Under the pieces are notes generated by a model. It ran no database searches and was not told where the DNA came from. It saw only the letters and a list, made by a program, of their open reading frames with translations. A DNA stretch of 64,000 bases from Curtobacterium sp. TC1 (lineage in GTDB: Bacteria; Actinomycetota; Actinomycetes; Actinomycetales; Microbacteriaceae), in the NCBI RefSeq assembly GCF_019844075.1, contig NZ_CP081964.1, positions 3,224,001-3,288,000 on the forward strand, read 5' to 3'. The position numbers were made by a program, and so were the translations under genes. Positions 18,605 through 26,377 of this stretch are shown piece after piece (position 1 is the stretch's first letter; every line of letters begins with the position of its first letter).

Positions 18605-18610
18605 TACCCT
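18605..18610 (+). promoter_or_regulatory. -10 element of the VOC gene at 18618
   Basis: TACCCT, seven bases before the ATG. Confidence 0.5.
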
Positions 18611-18617
18611 GACGGCC

Positions 18618-18986
18618 ATGATCGGCACACTCGACATGGTCGTCCTGGACTGCGCAGACCCCCGCGGCCTGGCCCGCTTCTACGCGGAGCTGCTCGGTGG
18701 CGAGATCGTCGGCTTCGACGAGGACTGGGCCGAGGTCGCGCTCCCCTTCACCGACCAGCGGCCGCTCCTGGCGTTCCAGCAGGTCGAGGACTACCGCGCC
18801 CCGGAGTGGCCCGGGCAGCTCGTCCCGCAGCAGAGCCACCTCGACGTGAAGGTCGAGGACCTCGACGACGGCGAGGCCGCGGTCCTGGCCATCGGTGCGA
18901 CCGCGACGGGATCGGCGACCGAGACGTTCCGCGTGTACCTCGACCCGGCTGGCCACCCGTTCTGCCTCATCCGCCCGAACGACTGA
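18618..18986 (+). CDS. VOC-family (glyoxalase-like) protein
   Basis: A 122-residue single vicinal-oxygen-chelate domain with two beta-alpha-beta-beta-beta modules. Characteristic segments are LDMVVLDCADPRGLARFYAELL at the start (interrupted here only for quoting), HLDVKVEDLDDGEAAVLA in the middle and YLDPAGHPFCLI at the end. The pattern matches Glyoxalase_6-type proteins, whose substrates are mostly unknown. It resembles the second VOC protein of the window at 25084 and both appear to be leaderless. It converges on the YbaK gene with almost no gap. Confidence 0.85.
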   Translation: MIGTLDMVVLDCADPRGLARFYAELLGGEIVGFDEDWAEVALPFTDQRPLLAFQQVEDYRAPEWPGQLVPQQSHLDVKVEDLDDGEAAVLAIGATATGSATETFRVYLDPAGHPFCLIRPND

Positions 18987-19526
18987 TCAGGCTTCGGTCG
19001 CCAGGCCCTCGACGACCTGCACACCCGCCAACGTTCCGAGGACGGAGCCGGGCAGGAACACCTTCGCACCGCGGCGGCCTGCACCGATCACAGCGTCCGG
19101 GGCATCGAGCACGCGGGAATCGACGTACACCGGCCACGAAGACGGCAGCCCGATCGGCGTGATCCCGCCGTACTCCATGCCCGTCAGCTCCACGGCCTGG
19201 TCCATCGGCGCGAAGCTCGCTTTCCGCACGTCGAGCAGCTTCCGGACGACACGGTTCACGTCGAGGCGGGTGTGGGCGAGCACGACGCACGCGGCGAACC
19301 GGACGTCCTCGCCGCGCTTGCCCGCGACGACGATGCAGTTCGCCCCGCCGTCGAGTGGGAAGCCGTAGGCCTCCGAGAACGCGGCGGTGTCTGCCAGGTC
19401 CGGGTCGATCGGAGCTGCCTCGATGCGTGCTGCGACGTCGGCGGGCAACGCGGCGAGCGCTGCGGCGACGGGTGCGGCCAGCAGTTCCGGGGCGGTCAGG
19501 GCGGGAGCCCGTTCGAGCGTCGGCAT
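18987..19526 (-). CDS. YbaK/EbsC-type aminoacyl-tRNA deacylase
   Basis: A 179-residue protein of the YbaK/ProX editing family, which hydrolyses mischarged aminoacyl-tRNAs such as Cys-tRNA-Pro or Ala-tRNA-Pro. The family core is visible: CIVVAGKRGE, RVVRKLLDVRKASFA and the conserved glycine loop EYGGITPIGLP. An N-terminal helix of about 40 residues precedes the domain. The start ATG at 19526 is six bases after TAAGGT on the minus strand. It is divergent from the acetyltransferase gene with only 42 bases between starts. Which amino acid it edits cannot be told. Confidence 0.88.
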   Translation of the reverse strand: MPTLERAPALTAPELLAAPVAAALAALPADVAARIEAAPIDPDLADTAAFSEAYGFPLDGGANCIVVAGKRGEDVRFAACVVLAHTRLDVNRVVRKLLDVRKASFAPMDQAVELTGMEYGGITPIGLPSSWPVYVDSRVLDAPDAVIGAGRRGAKVFLPGSVLGTLAGVQVVEGLATEA

Positions 19527-19532
19527 GGCTCC

Positions 19533-19538
19533 ACCTTA
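19533..19538 (-). promoter_or_regulatory. -10 element of the YbaK-type gene
   Basis: TAAGGT on the minus strand, six bases before the ATG at 19526. Confidence 0.45.
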
Positions 19539-19568
19539 GGCACCGCCCGGTAGCACGAGACTGACCCC

Positions 19569-20222
19569 ATGACGGAACTCCGACCGATCGACCTGGACAC
19601 CTGGCCCCGCCGCGAGCACTTCGAGCACTACCGGCAGCGCGTGCAGTGCTCGTACGAGGTGACCGTCGACGTCGACGTGACGGCGTTCGTCGCCGCGGTC
19701 CGCACGAGCGCGGCGAAGACCTACGCGTCGCAGATCTGGGCGATCGCGACCGTGGTCAACCGTCACGCCGAGTTCCGGATGCAGCTGCTCGACGACGGCT
19801 CCCCCGGCGTCTGGGACGTCGTGCACCCGATGTTCACGGTGTTCCACCCGGAGACGGAGACCTTCTCGGCCTTGGTCGTGCCCCACGACGAGGACTTCGG
19901 ACGGTTCCACGCCGCCGCGGTCGAGACGATGGAGCGGTACCGAGACGACGTCCGGATGTTCCCGCAGGACGACCGGCCCACGAACGTGTTCGACGTGTCG
20001 ACCTTCCCCCGCACGTCGTTCACGGGGTTCGCGCTGCACGTCCGCGACGGGTACGACCACCTGTTGCCGATCGTCACGCTCGGGCGTTACCGGACCGAGG
20101 GCGACCGCACGCTGATGCCGGTGGCGCTGCAGATCAACCACGCGGCGGCCGATGGTTTCCACACCTCGCGGTTGGTCCAGGAGCTCGAGGACCTGTTCGC
20201 TCGCCCGTCGTGGTTGGCGTGA
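19569..20222 (+). CDS. Type A chloramphenicol O-acetyltransferase-like protein
   Basis: A 217-residue protein with the size and layout of classical (type A) chloramphenicol acetyltransferases. The N-terminal TWPRREHFEHYR matches the CAT start, FHPETETFSAL the middle and QINHAAADGFHTSRLVQEL the active-site segment, where HxxxDG supplies the catalytic histidine. In well-known enzymes this segment reads HHAVCDGFH, so the cysteine and first histidine differ. The first four bases after 19526 also serve the divergent YbaK promoter. Whether it acetylates chloramphenicol or another substrate is not proven; the fold assignment is strong. Confidence 0.82.
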   Translation: MTELRPIDLDTWPRREHFEHYRQRVQCSYEVTVDVDVTAFVAAVRTSAAKTYASQIWAIATVVNRHAEFRMQLLDDGSPGVWDVVHPMFTVFHPETETFSALVVPHDEDFGRFHAAAVETMERYRDDVRMFPQDDRPTNVFDVSTFPRTSFTGFALHVRDGYDHLLPIVTLGRYRTEGDRTLMPVALQINHAAADGFHTSRLVQELEDLFARPSWLA

Positions 20223-20231
20223 CCGCGGAGC

Positions 20232-20273
20232 GGACGGGAGGCCCGTGGCGGACCCGCCACGGGCCTCCCGTCC
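20232..20273. terminator. Strong bidirectional hairpin between CAT-like and binding-protein genes
   Basis: GGACGGGAGGCCCGTGGCGG at 20232-20251 is inverted at 20254-20273, a perfect arm of up to 20 bases. It lies 10 bases after one stop and 34 before the converging stop. The stem is shared with hairpins at 7644 and 58625. Confidence 0.75.
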
Positions 20274-20306
20274 GTCCTTCCCCTGTCCGGGGCGGTGCCC
20301 CGCCCG

Positions 20307-21941
20307 TCACGCGCCCGCGCGCGCCTCCAACGCCTGCTCGAACTCGCGCCGCATCGCGTCGCCGCCCCGGCGGCGCCAGTCGCGCACGACGGCCTTCCAC
20401 CCCGACACCGGTGCTCGGCCGAGCAGCACGTCGTTGATCGCACTCGTGGCGGAGGTCCCGATGGCCGGTCCCTTGGTGGAGTTCGTCGGCGAGTACAGCC
20501 CGTAGGTGGGGTTCGTGATCCCGTCGTCCAACCACGAGGACAGCGACTCGTAGACGACGTCCGTCATCTCCGGCGCTCCCGAGTAGAAGAGCGGCAGCGG
20601 GCACTCCGTGAAGTACTGCAGCGGGAACTCACCGAGCGCGGTCTCGCTGTTGCCCGTCTTGGTGAGGACGGGGGCGCCGTCGCGGAAGTCGAAGTCCCGG
20701 CCCTCGATGCCGAACTTCCGGTACATCCAGGCCTCGGTCCCGAACGGCGACGCACACCAGTTCAGGACGCCGAGCAGCATGCGGATGCGCTCCTCGGGCC
20801 CGGCCGCGAGTGCGGTGATCGCGTTGTTCGGGTCCCCGAGCCACGGTTTCGGCTTCGCGCCGCCCGGTCCGACGAACGGGGCCATGGTCATGCGGAACCC
20901 GCTGCCGGGCTCGGCCTGCTGCAGCAGTCCGGGGATCGCGCTGTAGCTGTCCTGGAGCATCAGCGCCGAGCCCTGCACGAACCACACCTTGCCGTTGTAG
21001 GCGGTCACGCTGTCCGGGTGGACGAGGCCGTCGGCGAGGAGCTTCCGCGAGGCCTCGAGCATGTCCTGGTACGCGTCGACCTCGTACATGTGGGTCAGGC
21101 GGCCGCCCTGCTCGTCCCACTGGTTGGGCACACCGAACATCGACGCCAGGATGTTGGTCGGCACGGAACCGAGCGCCCAGCGGTTGCGCTGCGGATCGGA
21201 GACCTCGCGGCAGAGCGCCTCGAACTCGTCGAGGTCACGGAAGGACGGGTCCACGCCGAGCTGCTCGAACAGGTCCTGCCGTCGGTGCAGCACACCGGTG
21301 GTCAGGGGCCCGCGGGGCACGGGGACGCCGTAGATGCCGCCCGAGAACACGGTGCCGCGCCAGGACGCGGTGGGCAGGTTGGCCAGGTACGGGTAGTCGC
21401 GGACGCCGCTGCCGGAGAGGATCTCGGTGAGGTTCGCCGCCTTGGCCTCGAGGAACTGCGGCAGGTACGAGAACGTGCCGAACACCGTGAACACGTCGCC
21501 GAGGGTGTCGCCCGCGACCTGCGTGGCGAACTTGTTGCCCCAGTCGGCGTTCGGGGTGATGGTCAGGTCGAGGTCGACGCCCATCCGCTCGTCGAGTCCC
21601 TGCCAGTACGGGTTGCTGCCCTTCGACGGTGGGACGGGCGAGTTCGTCGGGACGCTGCCGTGCAGCGTCGACCCGTCGCCGGGCACCCGGTCGGTCGGCA
21701 CCAGGTCCGACGGGATGCGTCGGAACGCGGACGGCATGAGCGCGCTGGTCTTCGGGAGCACCGGGTCCGGTCCGCCGGCCCACGGCACGTAGTCCGGCAG
21801 GGTCACGGCCCGGTTGATCGCCTTCACGTCGGTGGAGCGGGTGACGGTGTCACAACCGGCCAGGAGGCCCGTGGCCGCGATCCCGAGACCGCCAGCGATC
21901 AGGCCGCGGCGGGTGATGCCCCGTGGTGCGTTGGTCGTCAT
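20307..21941 (-). CDS. Sugar ABC transporter substrate-binding lipoprotein
   Basis: A 544-residue extracellular solute-binding protein. The N-terminus has a twin arginine (residues 11-12, TRRGLIAGG), a hydrophobic core and a lipobox LLAGC with the lipid-modified cysteine at residue 30. The protein resembles LplA/YtcQ-type binding proteins of the CUT1-like group with oligosaccharide substrates. Tyr-Trp-rich segments (YWALI is in the permease; here SNPYWQGLDERMG and YQDMLEASRKLL) are consistent with this. It is the last gene of an operon with two permeases, four bases after the previous stop. The substrate, probably a plant-derived oligosaccharide, is inferred. Confidence 0.88.
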   Translation of the reverse strand: MTTNAPRGITRRGLIAGGLGIAATGLLAGCDTVTRSTDVKAINRAVTLPDYVPWAGGPDPVLPKTSALMPSAFRRIPSDLVPTDRVPGDGSTLHGSVPTNSPVPPSKGSNPYWQGLDERMGVDLDLTITPNADWGNKFATQVAGDTLGDVFTVFGTFSYLPQFLEAKAANLTEILSGSGVRDYPYLANLPTASWRGTVFSGGIYGVPVPRGPLTTGVLHRRQDLFEQLGVDPSFRDLDEFEALCREVSDPQRNRWALGSVPTNILASMFGVPNQWDEQGGRLTHMYEVDAYQDMLEASRKLLADGLVHPDSVTAYNGKVWFVQGSALMLQDSYSAIPGLLQQAEPGSGFRMTMAPFVGPGGAKPKPWLGDPNNAITALAAGPEERIRMLLGVLNWCASPFGTEAWMYRKFGIEGRDFDFRDGAPVLTKTGNSETALGEFPLQYFTECPLPLFYSGAPEMTDVVYESLSSWLDDGITNPTYGLYSPTNSTKGPAIGTSATSAINDVLLGRAPVSGWKAVVRDWRRRGGDAMRREFEQALEARAGA

Positions 21942-21945
21942 GGTG

Positions 21946-22872
21946 TCAGCCCTTCACGGCGCCGGTCAGGACACCCTTGGCGAAGTGCCGCTGCAGGAAC
22001 GGGTAGAGGATCAGGATGGGGACGATGGAGACGACGAGGATCGCCATCTGGATCGACGCCTGCGGGGGCAGCGCGTCGGAGCTCGTGCCGAGGTCGGCGC
22101 CGCCGAGCTGCGCGTTGTTGATGACGTAGGTGCGCAGCACGAGTTGCAGGGGCCACTTCGCGGTGTCGTTGATGTAGAGCAGGGCGTTGAAGAAGGCGTT
22201 CCAGTACCCGACCGCGTAGAACAGGCCGATGACCGCCAGGACGGCCTTCGACAGCGGGAGCACGATCCGCAGGAAGACGCCGAAGTCGCCGGCGCCGTCG
22301 ATGCGGGCGCTCTCGATGAGCTCGCGCGGGATCGCCATGAAGAACGAGCGCATCACGATCACGTTGAACGCGCTGAGCGCCGTGGGCAGGATGAGCGCCC
22401 AGTACGAGTCGAGCAGCCCGAACTGCTTCACGACGAGGTAGTTCGGGATGAGCCCCGGCGCGAACAACAGGCTGACGAGCACGAGGCTCAGCACCACCCC
22501 GTGTCCGTAGGACCCCGGCCGGCTCAGCGCGTACGCGAGCATCGCGGTGACGAACAGGCTGATCAGGGTGCCGACCGTGGTGATGCCGACGCTCACGAGC
22601 AGTGCCCGGGTGACGACGCCGCCGGCGAAGATGCTCTCGTAGGCACTGAAGTCGAGCCCGGTCGGCCACATCACGAAGCCCCCGGCACCGTTGACCTGGC
22701 TGGACGGCGCGACGCTCGTCGAGACGATGCCGAGGAACGGCAGCAGGACGACGAGGCAGATCACGAGCAGGACGAACCCGGTCAGCAGCCGTCCGGGCAG
22801 CGGCGGGGCGTCCAGCGGGCGGTGCTTCCGGGTGGTCCCCGCGGGCACGGTCACGCTCCGGGTGGCGCTCAT
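21946..22872 (-). CDS. Sugar ABC transporter permease (LplC/MalG type)
   Basis: A 308-residue inner-membrane permease with six predicted helices. The coupling motif that docks onto the ATPase is ELIESARIDGAGDFGVFLRIVLP (quoted in part: ESARIDGAGD), typical of CUT1 permeases. The C-terminal segment RHFAKGVLTGAVKG is the usual end of MalG-type permeases. The ATG at 22872 overlaps the stop of the preceding permease by four bases (ATGA) and has an AGAAGGAG site six bases upstream. It would form a heterodimer with the 22869-23858 permease. Confidence 0.92.
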   Translation of the reverse strand: MSATRSVTVPAGTTRKHRPLDAPPLPGRLLTGFVLLVICLVVLLPFLGIVSTSVAPSSQVNGAGGFVMWPTGLDFSAYESIFAGGVVTRALLVSVGITTVGTLISLFVTAMLAYALSRPGSYGHGVVLSLVLVSLLFAPGLIPNYLVVKQFGLLDSYWALILPTALSAFNVIVMRSFFMAIPRELIESARIDGAGDFGVFLRIVLPLSKAVLAVIGLFYAVGYWNAFFNALLYINDTAKWPLQLVLRTYVINNAQLGGADLGTSSDALPPQASIQMAILVVSIVPILILYPFLQRHFAKGVLTGAVKG

Positions 22873-23858
22873 CGCGACTCCTTCTGGTAGACGCCCGCTT
22901 CGCCGAAGACGTGCGCGAGCTTGTTGGCGCCGAGGACGAGCAGGACTCCGACGACGCCCTTGACGAGTCCGACGGCCGCGGCGACGCCCCACTGTCCGCC
23001 GAGCACGCCGTTGTTGTAGACGTAGGTGTCGAGGACCTCGCTGGCCGCTCGACCGACCGCGGCCTGCTGCAGGAGGATCTGCTCGAACCCGACGGTGAGC
23101 GAGTCGCCGAGCCGGAGGATGAGCAGCAGGATGATGATGCCGCGCATGCCGGGCAGGGTGACGTGCCAGAGCTGCCGCCAGCGCGAGGCGCCGTCCATCT
23201 TCGCCGCCTCGTACAGGCTCGAGTCGATCTGGGAGAGCACGGCGAGGAACAGGATCGTCGCCCAGCCGGTGTCCTTCCAGATCACCTGGCTGGTGAGCAG
23301 CGCGATGAAGCCGTTCGGGTTGCCGAGGAAGTCGATCGCGTCCCCACCCGCCGCCCGGATCGCGTTGTTCACGAGCCCGGAGCCGCCGAGGATCTGCTGG
23401 AACACCGCGACGACGATCACCCACGACAGGAAGTGCGGCAGGTACAGGATCGACTGCACGACCTGCTTGATCCGCTCGGACAGCAGCGAGTTGAGCATGA
23501 GCGCCAGGATGATCGGCGCCGGGAACACGAACACGACCTGCACGAGGGTGATCACGAGGGTGTTCCGGAGCGCTCCGAGGAACTCCGGATCGCCGTCGAA
23601 GACCACCGCGAAGTTCTCGACCCCGACCCACGGGCTGCGCCCGAGCGGGACGAAGGGCAGGTACTCCTGGAAGGCGATGAGGTTGCCGAGCAGGGGCAGG
23701 TAGTGGAACCCGAGCAACAGGGCGACGCCCGGCAGGCCCATCAGCAACAGCACTCGATCGCGCCGGATCCGCTGCCAGGTCGTGCGCCGTCGGAGCCCGG
23801 GGTGCGGCGGCGGTGCGGTGTGCGCGGTCGTCGTCGCGCGGTCGTCGAGCTTCGTCAC
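22869..23858 (-). CDS. Sugar ABC transporter permease (LplB/MalF type)
   Basis: A 329-residue permease, the first gene of the transport operon. Six hydrophobic helices are visible after a basic N-terminal tail (RRRTTWQRIRRDR). The EAA-like coupling loop reads YEAAKMDGASRWRQLWHVTLP; the central EAAKMDGA is diagnostic. The GTG start at 23858 has a GGAGGAGG ribosome binding site nine bases upstream. It partners with the downstream permease and binding protein; no ATP-binding subunit is encoded nearby, so a shared MsiK/MsmX-type ATPase elsewhere is needed. Confidence 0.92.
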   Translation of the reverse strand: MTKLDDRATTTAHTAPPPHPGLRRRTTWQRIRRDRVLLLMGLPGVALLLGFHYLPLLGNLIAFQEYLPFVPLGRSPWVGVENFAVVFDGDPEFLGALRNTLVITLVQVVFVFPAPIILALMLNSLLSERIKQVVQSILYLPHFLSWVIVVAVFQQILGGSGLVNNAIRAAGGDAIDFLGNPNGFIALLTSQVIWKDTGWATILFLAVLSQIDSSLYEAAKMDGASRWRQLWHVTLPGMRGIIILLLILRLGDSLTVGFEQILLQQAAVGRAASEVLDTYVYNNGVLGGQWGVAAAVGLVKGVVGVLLVLGANKLAHVFGEAGVYQKESR

Positions 23859-23915
23859 TCGGTGGCCTCCTCCGTTGGATTCCTGCAGCGACCCTGGCGT
23901 GCGGGGCAACACGGT

Positions 23916-23939
23916 GGCAATCCGTTGCCAAACGTTTCC
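23916..23939. promoter_or_regulatory. LacI-type operator region upstream of the ABC operon
   Basis: GGCAA-TCCG-TTGCC at 23916-23929 is an inverted repeat, directly followed by the CRE-like core AAACGTTT (23930-23938). Such half-palindromic AACGTT cores are typical binding sites of LacI-family regulators. The site is 58 bases upstream of the permease start and faces the lacI gene on the other side. Confidence 0.6.
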
Positions 23940-24009
23940 ATCGTTGTAACGCTCCAGTGAGCGCACACCCGCAGCTCGACGACGCGACGCCACCGGCGAC
24001 CGCCCGCGC

Positions 24010-24015
24010 TACGCT
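24010..24015 (+). promoter_or_regulatory. -10 element of the lacI-type gene
   Basis: TACGCT, seven bases before the ATG at 24023. Confidence 0.55.
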
Positions 24016-24022
24016 CATCCCG

Positions 24023-25030
24023 ATGCGCGCAACCGTGCGGGACGTGGCCGCCCTCGCCGGGGTGTCGCCGAAGACCGTCTCCAACGTCATCAACGGCGGC
24101 GTGGTGGTGCGCCCGGAGACCCGCGAGCGGGTCGAGCGTGCCGTCGCCCAGCTCGACTACGTGCCGAACCTGTCCGCCCGCGGGCTGCGGAACGGCCGGT
24201 CCGGGGCGATCGCCCTCACGCTGCCGGAGATGGGCAGCGCCTACTCCGCCGAGCTCGCGCAGTGGTTCGTCGAACTCGCGCGCGAGCGCGGGTGGGTCGT
24301 CCAGCTCGACCAGACCGGCAGCGACCCGGCCCGCGAGCGCGAGCTGGTCTCACGGGCACGCGCCCACCTCGTCGACGGGCTCGTGCTCAACCCGGTGTCG
24401 CTCAGCGCGAGCGTCCTGGCGTCGACCGAGGGGCTGCCGCCGACCGTCGTGATCGGCGAGGTCGAACCCGAGCACGTCGACCAGGTGCACATCGACAGCC
24501 GGGCCGCCGCCGAGCAGGTCACCGCCCACCTGGTGTCCCGCGGCCACCGCAGGATCGCGATCGTCGGTGCCGCCCGCGCGTCCGAGGCCACCGCCACGAG
24601 CGAGTTGCGGGAGCGCGGGTACCTCGCCGCGCTCGCGAGCGCCGGGATCGAACCGGACCCCGCGCTGCGGGTACCACTGCCGTCCTGGACGACGAGTTCG
24701 GCGGCGACGGCCTTCGCGACCTGGCTCGACGAGCACCCGTTGCCCGACGCCGTCTTCGCGTTCACGGACTCGATCGCCTTCGGCGTGCTGCACGTCCTGG
24801 CGGCCCGGGGTGTCCGCGTCCCCGAGGACGTCAGCGTCATGGGGTTCGACGACATCGACGGAGCGGCGTACGCGATCCCCGCGCTCAGCACGGTGTCGTT
24901 CGACCGGCGGGCGTTCGCGACGGCGGCGCTCGACCTGCTCACCCGGCGGATCGGAGACCGGGACCTGCCGCCGGAGACGGTCGTGGTGCCGCACCGCATC
25001 GTCGAGCGCGCGAGCGTCGCCGATCGATGA
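24023..25030 (+). CDS. LacI-family transcriptional regulator
   Basis: A 335-residue repressor. The N-terminal HTH reads TVRDVAALAGVSPKTVSNVING, with the hinge helix ARGLRNGRSGAI behind it. The periplasmic-binding-protein-like sensor domain follows, with VIGEVEPEHVDQVHID, HLVSRGHRRIAIVG, and the C-terminal VMGFDDIDGAAYAIPALSTV typical of the family. It probably represses the divergent ABC operon until the transported sugar or a derivative binds. The ATG at 24023 is seven bases after TACGCT, which excludes the longer upstream frame. Confidence 0.93.
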   Translation: MRATVRDVAALAGVSPKTVSNVINGGVVVRPETRERVERAVAQLDYVPNLSARGLRNGRSGAIALTLPEMGSAYSAELAQWFVELARERGWVVQLDQTGSDPARERELVSRARAHLVDGLVLNPVSLSASVLASTEGLPPTVVIGEVEPEHVDQVHIDSRAAAEQVTAHLVSRGHRRIAIVGAARASEATATSELRERGYLAALASAGIEPDPALRVPLPSWTTSSAATAFATWLDEHPLPDAVFAFTDSIAFGVLHVLAARGVRVPEDVSVMGFDDIDGAAYAIPALSTVSFDRRAFATAALDLLTRRIGDRDLPPETVVVPHRIVERASVADR

Positions 25031-25070
25031 ACTGCTCCGGCCGCTGAACAGCTCCGACCGCTGCTCGGCG

Positions 25071-25076
25071 TACGCT
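25071..25076 (+). promoter_or_regulatory. -10 element of the VOC gene at 25084
   Basis: TACGCT, seven bases before the ATG. Confidence 0.5.
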
Positions 25077-25083
25077 GCGCGGC

Positions 25084-25470
25084 ATGACCAGCGAAGACGC
25101 CTCGATGCCGACGCTCGCCGCCACCGTCCTGCAGTCCCCGGAGCCGATCGCGCTCGCCCGGTTCTACGGCGCCCTGACCGGGTGGACCGTGTACGAGGAC
25201 GGCCCGACCTGGGCCCGGATCCGTCCTGCCGACGGCCCCGGCCTGTCCGTGCAGTTCGAACCCGAGTACGTCGCCCCGACCTGGCCCGGCACCGCGGACG
25301 CCCCCGGCATGCAGCTGCACCTCGACTTCCAGGTGGAGGACCTGTCGGCTGCCGTCGCCCGTGCCGAGGAACTCGGTGCCACGCAGGCCGCGTTCCAACC
25401 GCAGGACGACGTCCGGGTGCTGCTCGACCCCGACGGGCACCCGTTCTGCCTGTTCCTGCCCGGCGCCTGA
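25084..25470 (+). CDS. VOC-family (glyoxalase-like) protein
   Basis: A 128-residue vicinal-oxygen-chelate domain protein. It shows the two-module pattern with ARFYGALTGW near the start, QLHLDFQVEDLSAAV in the middle and LLDPDGHPFCLFL at the end. These elements mirror the VOC protein at 18618, and the two look like paralogues of the Glyoxalase_6 type. The function is unknown. The ATG at 25084 is seven bases after TACGCT. The gene lies downstream of the LacI regulator, but its own promoter suggests an independent unit. Confidence 0.85.
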   Translation: MTSEDASMPTLAATVLQSPEPIALARFYGALTGWTVYEDGPTWARIRPADGPGLSVQFEPEYVAPTWPGTADAPGMQLHLDFQVEDLSAAVARAEELGATQAAFQPQDDVRVLLDPDGHPFCLFLPGA

Positions 25471-25487
25471 CACAGGCTGGCCACGTC

Positions 25488-25575
25488 CCGAGGTTCCACA
25501 ACACGCCGGATGATCGCCGCCGAGGTTCCGAACTGCGGCGATCCGAGCGCCGACATGCCGAGATTTCGGAACCTC
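25488..25575. repeat. Nested inverted and direct repeats after the VOC gene
   Basis: GATCGCCGC (25512-25520) is inverted at 25535-25543. GAGGTTCCGAA (25522-25532) is inverted at 25565-25575. CCGAGGTTCC is also directly repeated at 25488 and 25520. These could fold into alternative hairpins between two converging genes and may serve as a terminator. Confidence 0.55.
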
Positions 25576-25582
25576 AGGACCA

Positions 25583-25641
25583 GACGGGACGGGACGGGAC
25601 GGGACGGGGACGAGACGGGACGGGACGGGGACGGGACGGGG
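25583..25641. repeat. GACGG pentanucleotide microsatellite
   Basis: About 59 bases made of GACGG units with a few extra G or an A insertion. It is non-coding and lies just before the stop of the hydrolase gene at 25646 on the minus strand. Repeat number could vary by slippage. Confidence 0.8.
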
Positions 25642-25645
25642 CGCT

Positions 25646-26377
25646 TCAGCGCGGGTCGGCCGCGGCGAGCACCGCGACGCGCGTGCGGGCGTCACCGAGG
25701 ATCCGGAAGTGCCCGCCGACCGGCAGCCGCACGTTCGTCGCCCCCGACAGCTCGCTGCCCTCGGGGATGAGCGTGTCGAACACCCCGTAGACCGAGGTGA
25801 TGCGGGCGTTCGCGTCGAGTTCCCGCGCCAGTCCCGCCAGCACGGGGTCGGCGGCGCGGAACACCCGGAGGTGCCGCACCGGAGCGAGGCGCGCGTAGCC
25901 GGACCCGGCGAACGGCGTCGACACCGCGACCATGCGGTCGATGCGGCCGTGGTCGTCCAGCTGGGTCATCGCGTACTTCCCGATGAGCCCGCCCTTGCTG
26001 TGCGCGAGCACGAGGACGCTCCGCAGGTCGTGCTCCTCGAGGTACGCGAACACATCGCGCGCCGAGACCGGCACCGGCCGCAGGTTGTGGCGCAGCACCG
26101 GCAGCACGTGCACGGGATGGCCGCGGTCGTGCAGGGCGTCCATGAGCGGCCGCATGAAGTGCCAGGTCTCGTAGACACCGGGGATCACGACGACGGGTTG
26201 ACCGTCGCCGGTCCGGTAGTCGTCAGCGGTGGTGGGTCCGAGGCTCCGCACCTGCCACGTGATCGCGTACCACCAGTCGAGTGCGGCCCACGTCGCGCGT
26301 CGCACCAGCGGGATGCCGGGAGGCACGGGTCGGCTCGTGCCCGTTGCTTCCGTCGAGGACGTGGTCGGCTCGGTCAT
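25646..26377 (-). CDS. Alpha/beta hydrolase (lipase/esterase-like)
   Basis: A 243-residue alpha/beta hydrolase. The nucleophile elbow is AHSKGG (SVLVLAHSKGGLIGKYAM), where serine replaces the G-x-S-x-G first glycine by alanine as in several triacylglycerol-lipase-like proteins. VVVIPGVYETW near residue 60 carries the oxyanion-hole region. PVGGHFRIL near the C-terminus probably holds the catalytic histidine, and VYGVFDTLIPEGS the acid. The start ATG overlaps the upstream hydrolase stop by four bases (ATGA), so both hydrolases are co-translated. The substrate is unknown. A copy of the dispersed 13-mer (26317-26329) lies inside its coding sequence. Confidence 0.82.
   Translation of the reverse strand: MTEPTTSSTEATGTSRPVPPGIPLVRRATWAALDWWYAITWQVRSLGPTTADDYRTGDGQPVVVIPGVYETWHFMRPLMDALHDRGHPVHVLPVLRHNLRPVPVSARDVFAYLEEHDLRSVLVLAHSKGGLIGKYAMTQLDDHGRIDRMVAVSTPFAGSGYARLAPVRHLRVFRAADPVLAGLARELDANARITSVYGVFDTLIPEGSELSGATNVRLPVGGHFRILGDARTRVAVLAAADPR

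Noticed and set aside
12728..18637. A very long open frame on the minus strand (almost 2000 codons) opposite the DUF255 and hrpA genes
   Set aside because: In GC-rich DNA the antisense of real genes stays open by codon bias. The product has no motif, while the plus-strand products carry clear family signatures.
25583..25641. Possible CRISPR-like array
   Set aside because: The units are 5 bases long with no spacers; it is a microsatellite.
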